DNA of 32,553 nucleotides from Candidatus Bipolaricaulota bacterium (GTDB lineage Bacteria; Bipolaricaulota; Bipolaricaulia; M55B111). The stretch spans positions 1 to 32,553 of the forward strand of contig JAIPHN010000006.1 in the NCBI GenBank assembly GCA_021735185.1, written 5' to 3'. Below are positions 26,875 through 32,553 of the stretch, piece by piece. The position numbers and the translations under genes are program-made. Position 1 is the stretch's first letter; every line of letters starts with the position of its first letter. The notes under the pieces were generated by a model. That model made no database searches. It saw only the letters and a program-made list of their open reading frames with translations, and was not told the origin of the DNA.

Positions 26875-27114
26875 TTAGAACTTATCTTCGATCTCTTTTC
26901 TCTTCTCCTCCAGCCATTCCTTGTAGTCTTCTATCAGTTCTTCCCTGCTGTATCCCTTATCCTCGAGAAAATCCAACAGGTTTTCATTTAACGCCTTTAC
27001 TTCCCCGTTCTCTATGTTTCTTATCGTGGAGACGCTGACTTCACTTGCCAAAGCCAGCTCGTGCTGGGTAACGTCTTTCTCTTCCCGGATCTGTTTGATT
27101 GGGTTCTTGGCCAT
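26875..27114 (-). CDS. XRE-family HTH regulator
   Basis: IKQIREEKDVTQHELALASEVSVSTIRNIENGEVKALNENLLDFLEDKGY. Confidence 0.85.
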   Translation of the reverse strand: MAKNPIKQIREEKDVTQHELALASEVSVSTIRNIENGEVKALNENLLDFLEDKGYSREELIEDYKEWLEEKRKEIEDKF

Positions 27115-27221
27115 AACATAATATTTTATTTCTTTAGTGCTGTTATATCAATTCCTGGTTTGACTGCTGTTGTTGCTGTTGTTATACTTGTTACTAGTGA
27201 AAATTGCGTGGTGAGGGTCCA

Positions 27222-27437
27222 ATGAAGTACTTTAAAGAGCCAATCTGCAAGGGTGACCTCGTCAGGATAACTCGAACCTGTCCTTATTATCCGACTTTTG
27301 CGGAGAAGGTCGGCTGGGTGAGACAGGTCGACAAGGATTCTATCGGCGGTCTTTACCTCGTGGAAATCAGGGACGGGGAAAAGGTGTACTTGCGCCGGAG
27401 CGAATTTGATGTCCTACACGGGGGGAAGGTGAGCTAA
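27222..27437 (+). CDS. Small protein, possibly SH3-like
   Basis: ICKGDLVRITRTCPYYPTFAEKVGWVRQVDKDSIGGLYLVEIRDGEKVYLRRSEFDVL. Short beta-rich pattern; ATG at 27222. Confidence 0.6.
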   Translation: MKYFKEPICKGDLVRITRTCPYYPTFAEKVGWVRQVDKDSIGGLYLVEIRDGEKVYLRRSEFDVLHGGKVS

Positions 27438-27439
27438 CA

Positions 27440-27700
27440 GTGGAAGAAGTTTTAATTTCCTGGAGATCCGTTGACCCGGAAGAAAACCGTTTTCGGTTCT
27501 ATTCTCTCAGTCTGGGAGAGGACCTCTGGGGAGATGAAGTGCTGGTCAAGCGCTGGGGCAGGATAGGTGGTAGGAAACGGGAAAACTACTACTGGCCGGA
27601 CAGTTACCAAGATCTGTTAGAAGAGATAAAAGAGACGGCCAAACGAAGAGAAAGACACGGTTATCAGGTCAAAAAACAGAAGCTATTATCCTTTAATTAG
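27440..27700 (+). CDS. Stand-alone WGR domain protein
   Basis: NRFRFYSLSLGEDLWGDEVLVKRWGRIGGRKRENYYWPDSYQDLLEEIKETAKRRERHGYQVK contains the WGRIG core. Confidence 0.85.
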   Translation: MEEVLISWRSVDPEENRFRFYSLSLGEDLWGDEVLVKRWGRIGGRKRENYYWPDSYQDLLEEIKETAKRRERHGYQVKKQKLLSFN

Positions 27701-27846
27701 CCACGGCCGGTAAGTTATATCTCCTAAGCATTTCTTTTGTACCTCCTTACGAGTTTTTTCTCAATCCATCCGACCAAGGGATGCAATTATAAAAATGAAA
27801 TTTCTTCTGGGGTAATCCATGTAGGGTCGGGAATTAAAGGATTTGC

Positions 27847-27910
27847 CTGAAAAAGAAGGCTTCCCTTCGGGTGAGGCTCTCCTCTTAAGCTTTTCATTCC
27901 TCTTTTTCAG
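27847..27910. repeat. Perfect 10-bp inverted repeat (CTGAAAAAGA / TCTTTTTCAG)
   Basis: Arms at 27847-27856 and 27901-27910 in noncoding DNA. Confidence 0.7.
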
Positions 27911-28021
27911 TTCCTCCAGTTGAATTCCCTCTTTCATTTTCTATGGAGAAATTGATGGTCGGATTCGAAAAAGTTGAAAATTTGATCTTTGACATATTGG
28001 TAAAACTCCGAACGCTCGGAG

Positions 28022-28315
28022 GTGAAAGCCTTGACGGGAAAAAGTTTAGCCAGGTTAGTTAGGGCTATCGCTTACAGGCGCAGGTTGATGGAAGACCTGC
28101 CGGACCTGGAGGCGAGGTTAACCACTTATCTGCAAAGTGAAGGCCTGAACCAACTTAGGGCCGGAGGCCACAAGGTCGAGTTAATTGGAGGTGAAATCAA
28201 GTTAACAGAAGCAGAAACAAAAAGCACGGAATTTGATCAGTTAGAGTTCGAGTTTGAGCGAGATTCGGAAAACAAAAGGAGTGATCAAATTGAAAGGCAA
28301 ATTACAGGAAGTTAA
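28022..28315 (+). CDS. Hypothetical small protein
   Basis: Translationally overlaps the next ORF. Confidence 0.5.
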   Translation: MKALTGKSLARLVRAIAYRRRLMEDLPDLEARLTTYLQSEGLNQLRAGGHKVELIGGEIKLTEAETKSTEFDQLEFEFERDSENKRSDQIERQITGS

Positions 28316-28646
28316 ACCACCGAAGTCGGAAAAGGCCAAGAAGAAGGGAATGAAGTGGGTCAAAATCTCCGGGAAGTTTTACTCCTGGATCGGAGACCTT
28401 CCCGAAGTGAACAAAGGAACGCTGGTAAAGTTTGAGTACCAGGAAAAGAAGACAAACGGCAACACCTACCGCAACCTGCAAGATTTTGAACCTTTGACTA
28501 GAAAGCCGGTAAGCAACAAACAGAGGCTAATTTGTAGATCCGTTTCAGTTAAGGCAGCTGCTTCCGCTGGGTTTGTAGAGTCAAAAGAGGAATTAATTGA
28601 ACTTGCGGAAGGGCTGGAAAATCACTTGTTGAGAGCGCTTGAGTGA
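28290..28646 (+). CDS. Hypothetical protein, possibly OB-fold/ssDNA-binding-like
   Basis: LKGKLQEVKPPKSEKAKKKGMKWVKISGKFYSWIGDLPEVNKGTLVKFEYQEKKTNGNTYRNLQDFEPL suggests a compact beta-barrel. Start uncertain (TTG 28290, GTG 28281 or the listed 28254). Confidence 0.5.
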   Translation: MKGKLQEVKPPKSEKAKKKGMKWVKISGKFYSWIGDLPEVNKGTLVKFEYQEKKTNGNTYRNLQDFEPLTRKPVSNKQRLICRSVSVKAAASAGFVESKEELIELAEGLENHLLRALE

Positions 28647-28672
28647 GCAGAGGGCGGGCGACCGCCCTCTGC
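28647..28672. terminator. Perfect 11-bp hairpin with GCGA tetraloop
   Basis: GCAGAGGGCGG-GCGA-CCGCCCTCTGC immediately after the stop at 28646. No T-tract. Confidence 0.6.
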
Positions 28673-28674
28673 CC

Positions 28675-28695
28675 GGATAGGTGATGACCCTATCC
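28675..28695. other. Second hairpin GGATAGG-N7-CCTATCC
   Basis: Arms at 28675-28681 and 28689-28695, directly after the first hairpin. Confidence 0.6.
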
Positions 28696-28755
28696 ATGCT
28701 CAAAATGATGGTAACGGACAGTTAATGTCGACTCAACTAAGGGAGGAGGTGCAAG

Positions 28756-29115
28756 GTGGAACTTCCAAAAAACGAGAAGATTCGACTGATTCAGGGAATT
28801 TCAGGGGTATTTCACACGCCATATATTGTAGAAGGCAAAACTTCGAGTACGGGAAAGACCATAAGAGTGGAGGAGAAGCATGGGAACAGGGCTTATAGAT
28901 TGGATGCCGAGAAGATCTTAACCGGAGGAGTTGAAGTGAGAAGAGCCACCACCTTCAAGCTCTACACCCGCGAGAACCTTATAAGACAGAAGAAGGCAAA
29001 TTACGACCCCGCAAACTACAGGAATTTGGATACAAAAGATGTTATGAAGTCAATGCTGGAAGGGGATTATCCCGAACCAACCCACCAGGTAGTAGGGGAA
29101 ATAAGTGAAGGGTAA
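28756..29115 (+). CDS. Hypothetical protein
   Basis: GGAGGAGGTG upstream of the start; continuous ORF. Confidence 0.6.
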   Translation: MELPKNEKIRLIQGISGVFHTPYIVEGKTSSTGKTIRVEEKHGNRAYRLDAEKILTGGVEVRRATTFKLYTRENLIRQKKANYDPANYRNLDTKDVMKSMLEGDYPEPTHQVVGEISEG

Positions 29116-29120
29116 GATCA

Positions 29121-29144
29121 GGGGCCGGTTTAGCCGCCGGCCCC
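29121..29144. terminator. Hairpin GGGGCCGG-N8-CCGGCCCC after the 28756-29115 ORF
   Basis: Arms at 29121-29128 and 29137-29144, 6 nt after the stop. No T-tract. Confidence 0.55.
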
Positions 29145-29262
29145 ACTGTTGAGGGGTCGGCCACGAAAAGTAACAACGGGGTTAACCGGGTTACCGTTAT
29201 TGCACTAAAAATTTTCCTAGTCTATAATCAAGCTAGATTCTCTAATATGGGAGGGTAGATCC

Positions 29263-29592
29263 GTGAACAAAAGCGATCTGGTGGAGAGGCTTTACCAAGA
29301 AAACAGCTTGACTAAAAGAGAATGTCGAGGAGCGGTTGATACCGTTGTTGACGCAATAGTGGAGGCGGTAGCAGAAGGACAAGAGGCTCGGTTGGTCAAC
29401 TTCGGGACCTTCAAGCCCAATCCGAGAAAGGAGACGGTGAAAAGACACCCACAGACGGGAGAAAAGATAGAGGTGCCGGCGAAAGTGGTACCGAAGTTCA
29501 GCCCCGGCAAGGGGTTCGAGGTAGCAGTTGAGGAGAACCTGAAAGTATCAAAGGACGGTTCCGGGGAGCTCGGGGTGGAGGAGGTTAAATAA
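29263..29592 (+). CDS. Second HU/IHF-family DNA-binding protein
   Basis: MNKSDLVERLYQENSLTKRECRGAVDTVVDAIVEAVAEG...FGTFKPNPRKETVKRHPQTGEKIEVPAKVVPKFSPGKGF. Confidence 0.93.
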   Translation: MNKSDLVERLYQENSLTKRECRGAVDTVVDAIVEAVAEGQEARLVNFGTFKPNPRKETVKRHPQTGEKIEVPAKVVPKFSPGKGFEVAVEENLKVSKDGSGELGVEEVK

Positions 29593-30011
29593 AGTGTTTT
29601 GAAGGATCAGCTACAAGTTATCGTGGCCCTTTGTAAACCCGCTTTTGTTAAATTCTAGAAAGCGAGTCCTCCTTTCCCGTTCGTGACCATCTTACCGGAC
29701 GGTATCTTTTTTCAGGAAGTGGTAGTCCTCTCCCCTGCTTGATTTAAATTCCGGCCTCAATGACCTACCGTTAACCCGAGAAGAAGTTACCCATGGCAAA
29801 AAACGGAGAAGGATTGACCACTAATCCGACCGGGTTCAACGGTTAAAGGTCGGTTGTGTGAAGAAGTAGCCGGGGGAACCGGTCCGGACGATGACTTGTC
29901 CGCCCCGCCGATAGCAGCTCTTTACCTGGGCCTGCCTTGTCGAGCCCTGAAAAGCTTTTACCTACATCGACGAGGATTTCCCGTGGGTCTTCGGCTACGG
30001 GAAAAGAGAAC

Positions 30012-30042
30012 GACACCTTGATGATAATTGGCGGTGTCTTTT
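30012..30042 (+). terminator. Stem GACACC/GGTGTC followed by TTTTA
   Basis: Arms at 30012-30017 and 30033-30038. The second arm runs into a short T-tract. Confidence 0.35.
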
Positions 30043-30165
30043 ACCTGTCCGCACTATAAAGGGGGCTCGAGGATAGAATTTCACCCGGGTTTGGCCCAAA
30101 CTATAATCGGCGATATAGTATGAAGAATTGGAATTTATGTCGAAGCCAAAAAGGAGGCGTCTGAG

Positions 30166-31152
30166 ATGAACCGAAAAGAAGTTGACCCAGGAGATGACGG
30201 GGGAGAAAAAGCCAAAGTGGTAAGGTTGCGTGAGGGGCTAGCGAAACTGGGGGAATGTGAGACCAAAGGGGATATCTACGATACGACCCTTCGGACCGTC
30301 GGCCGGATCCTGGATTGTGACTTCCGTTTACTTTGTCTCAAGGATGAGAATACCCTGATGGCGAAGGGGGAGTTGGGTGAGTACGGGAACGAGGGTCCGG
30401 CCCAGAAGGTAATGGGGGCGGACCTATCGACCCGAACCTTAAAGAAGGAGACGCCAATCCGGGGTGAGGATCCGTCCCCCTACTTTGAAGGTAAGACCTT
30501 CTATGAAGAGTGCAATTCCTTCCTCAGCGTCCCCATCGGTAGTCTCGGGACTTTACAGGTCTACTCTCACGATAAGGGGAAATTTAGCGAACTGGACGTA
30601 AACTTCCTTCGGATCCTCGCCAGCCATCTCCGGGAACGACTCGCCCGAGCAAAACTGGAAGGAGAGGTGCGCCAGCAGGCGATCCACGACCAGCTGACCG
30701 GCCTCTACAATCGTCATTACCTGGACGAAATCTTGGCCAAGGAGGTCCAGCGCGCCCGCCGCTATGATCATAGGATATCCTTCTTGATGCTCGACGTAAA
30801 CGGGTTTAAGGAAGTAAACGACCGTTACTCCCATGCCAAAGGGGACCGGGTGCTAAAAGAGATCGGGAAGGTCTTGGACGAGAACGTAAGGGAGGTAGAT
30901 ACCGTCTTCCGCTACGGGGGCGACGAGTTCTTGATCCTGCTTCCGGAGACCGGGGAAGGTTCCCGAATGGTTGCCGGAAGGTTAAAAGAAGCAATAAAGA
31001 CCTGGAGTGAAGTGACCGAAGAGCTGGACTTTCCCTTAACAATTGCCATAGGCTCCAGCAACCTGGAACCGAACGAAAAGATAGATGTAGAAAAGAAGAT
31101 AAGCGAAGCGGACCGGAAGATGTATGCGGACAAAAACGGAGTAGCTGGATAG
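30166..31152 (+). CDS. GAF-like domain plus GGDEF diguanylate cyclase
   Basis: HDQLTGLYNRHYLDEIL, ISFLMLDVNGFKEVNDRYSHAKGDRVL and VFRYGGDEFLILLP. The N-terminal region resembles GAF. Confidence 0.93.
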   Translation: MNRKEVDPGDDGGEKAKVVRLREGLAKLGECETKGDIYDTTLRTVGRILDCDFRLLCLKDENTLMAKGELGEYGNEGPAQKVMGADLSTRTLKKETPIRGEDPSPYFEGKTFYEECNSFLSVPIGSLGTLQVYSHDKGKFSELDVNFLRILASHLRERLARAKLEGEVRQQAIHDQLTGLYNRHYLDEILAKEVQRARRYDHRISFLMLDVNGFKEVNDRYSHAKGDRVLKEIGKVLDENVREVDTVFRYGGDEFLILLPETGEGSRMVAGRLKEAIKTWSEVTEELDFPLTIAIGSSNLEPNEKIDVEKKISEADRKMYADKNGVAG

Positions 31153-31199
31153 CTCCTCCGTTGCTTGAATGTTGGTTGTCTCTTGTGAGTCAAACCCCC

Positions 31200-32552
31200 C
31201 TAAACGAGCTCTCCCAGCGGCTCGGGTCTGCCGATATAGTAGCCCTGGGCGTGGTCGGAGCCGTAGTTTTTGACCATCTGCAGCGTCTCCTCGTCCTCCA
31301 CGAACTCGGCGATCGTCTCCTTTTTCAACCGGTGGGCCACCTCCACGATGGAGCGGACCAGGTTCTGGTTCATCGAGTTTCGCGGAAGGTCCTGGATAAA
31401 GCTTCCGTCTATCTTCAGATAGTCCACGGAGAGCTCTTTGAGATAGTTGAAGGAGGAAAAACCCATGCCAAAATCGTCGAGGGCAAACTGACTCCCCCGA
31501 TCCTTTAGCGTAGAGATGAAATCATTTGCCAGGTCTATATTGCTGACCGCCGCGGTCTCGGTTACCTCGAAGAGGATCTGCTCGAAGCTTCCCTCCCGAA
31601 GCGATCGGTTGGTCTCCAGCCAATTTAGCAGCTCGCCGTCGGTCATCGACTGTCCGGAGAGGTTGATCGCGAACTGGTGGTCCAGGTTGCCCTTTCCGGC
31701 CTCAGGGAAGCTATCCAGGGCCTTGCTTACCACCCACTTGTCGATATCCCGGCTTAACCCGAACTTCTCGGCCACGGGAAGGAACTTGCCCGGGGAGATA
31801 AGTTCGTTTTCCCCTTGGGACATCCTGACCAGGATCTCGTAGTGGGAGACCCTGTCGGTCCCAAGTTCCAGTATCGGTTGGGCGTAAAGCAAGAAGTCAT
31901 CCCTTCTGATGGCCTCGTTTATCCGCATTGCCCAGTCCACCCGGGATTCTACCTCTCCACGGGCGTCGTAGTCGGGCTTGTAGGCCTTGAACTGATTCCG
32001 GCCTGACGCCTTTGCTTGGTGTAAGGCGATATCCGCCTTTGCCAAAAGCTCACTGGCGGTATTACCCTGTCTGGGATAGGTGGCGTACCCGAGGCTCGCC
32101 GTGGCCTGCAGATTCGCTCCCGGTGAGGGGACCTCCTGCTCCCTTACCCCCTTTACTATATCAACTACCAACTCTTCCGCCCCCTCCTCATTTGGACCCG
32201 GGATGAGTCCGATAAATTCGTCCCCTCCGAACCGGGCCAGGATCCCCGATTCGGGTAGTTGCTCCTTTAGGAATTCGGCCAGGCCGACTAGGAGTCGATC
32301 GCCGGCCTCCACTCCGAAGCTATCGTTTACCTCCTTTAGCCTATCCACATCAAGTAGCAGCAGGAGGCCGGTCGAGGGAGCGCTCGAGCTAGCCAGTTCT
32401 TCCTCTGCTAATTTTCGAAACTTTCGGTGATTGATCAGCCCCGTAAGGCGGTCGTGGGTTCTGAAATATTCTAACTTCTCTTCCAGCTCACGCTGGCCGG
32501 TTCTATCCGTGACGGAGACCACGGCCCCGATTACCCCGCCCTTTTCGCCCTC
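31200..32552 (-). CDS. GGDEF-EAL protein with upstream PAS-like end; 5' end outside the window
   Basis: DRLTGLINHRKF, ILARFGGDEFIGLIP, YEILVRM (EAL position), FEVTETAAVSN, ALDDFGMGFSSFNYLKELSVDYLKIDGSFI and DHAQGYYIGRPEPL. The frame stays open to the window edge (EGEKGGVIGAVVSVTDRTGQRELEEKLEYFRTHD). Confidence 0.93.
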   Translation of the reverse strand, partial: EGEKGGVIGAVVSVTDRTGQRELEEKLEYFRTHDRLTGLINHRKFRKLAEEELASSSAPSTGLLLLLDVDRLKEVNDSFGVEAGDRLLVGLAEFLKEQLPESGILARFGGDEFIGLIPGPNEEGAEELVVDIVKGVREQEVPSPGANLQATASLGYATYPRQGNTASELLAKADIALHQAKASGRNQFKAYKPDYDARGEVESRVDWAMRINEAIRRDDFLLYAQPILELGTDRVSHYEILVRMSQGENELISPGKFLPVAEKFGLSRDIDKWVVSKALDSFPEAGKGNLDHQFAINLSGQSMTDGELLNWLETNRSLREGSFEQILFEVTETAAVSNIDLANDFISTLKDRGSQFALDDFGMGFSSFNYLKELSVDYLKIDGSFIQDLPRNSMNQNLVRSIVEVAHRLKKETIAEFVEDEETLQMVKNYGSDHAQGYYIGRPEPLGELV

Positions 32553-32553
32553 C

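Noticed and set aside
1-32553. tRNA, rRNA or insertion sequence
   Set aside because: No tRNA-like T-loop/acceptor arrangement, rRNA signature or DDE/DEDD or serine/tyrosine recombinase gene was recognised by eye; a covariance-model scan was not possible.

Overview
This 32.6 kb window looks like accessory DNA from a plasmid or integrated plasmid, cut at both edges. The host domain is unresolved. Bacterial-looking content includes HU proteins, GGDEF/EAL proteins, UPF0175/PIN and Shine-Dalgarno sites. Archaeal-looking content includes an Orc1/Cdc6 remnant, HerA-like ATPases, several winged-helix proteins, and TATA-like boxes about 25-35 nt before starts. The most notable locus is a co-oriented, mostly overlapping gene run at 5534-13281: HTH protein, GrpE-like factor, short Hsp70/DnaK-like ATPase, VWA/MIDAS protein, 4-TM membrane protein, helical protein, HerA-like ATPase, wHTH plus nuclease-like protein, and PrimPol-like primase. 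A second HerA protein (19348-21399) appears to be a single-chain fusion of what this operon encodes as two adjacent genes. Other modules are ParA plus an RHH protein, AbiEi/AbiEii, a PIN/UPF0175 pair, two HU proteins, a WGR protein, a GAF-GGDEF protein and a GGDEF-EAL protein. Several genes are decayed: an Orc1/Cdc6 fragment, a DUF5131 gene with TGA at a conserved Trp position, and a Cdc48-like AAA+ gene. Unexplained noncoding structure includes a CGTTGCAACG palindrome cluster, a duplicated ~75-nt unit before the DUF5131 gene, a GC-rich noncoding block after the primase, and a 22-bp motif at three sites around parA and the PIN module. All assignments come from reading the sequence; no searches were run.
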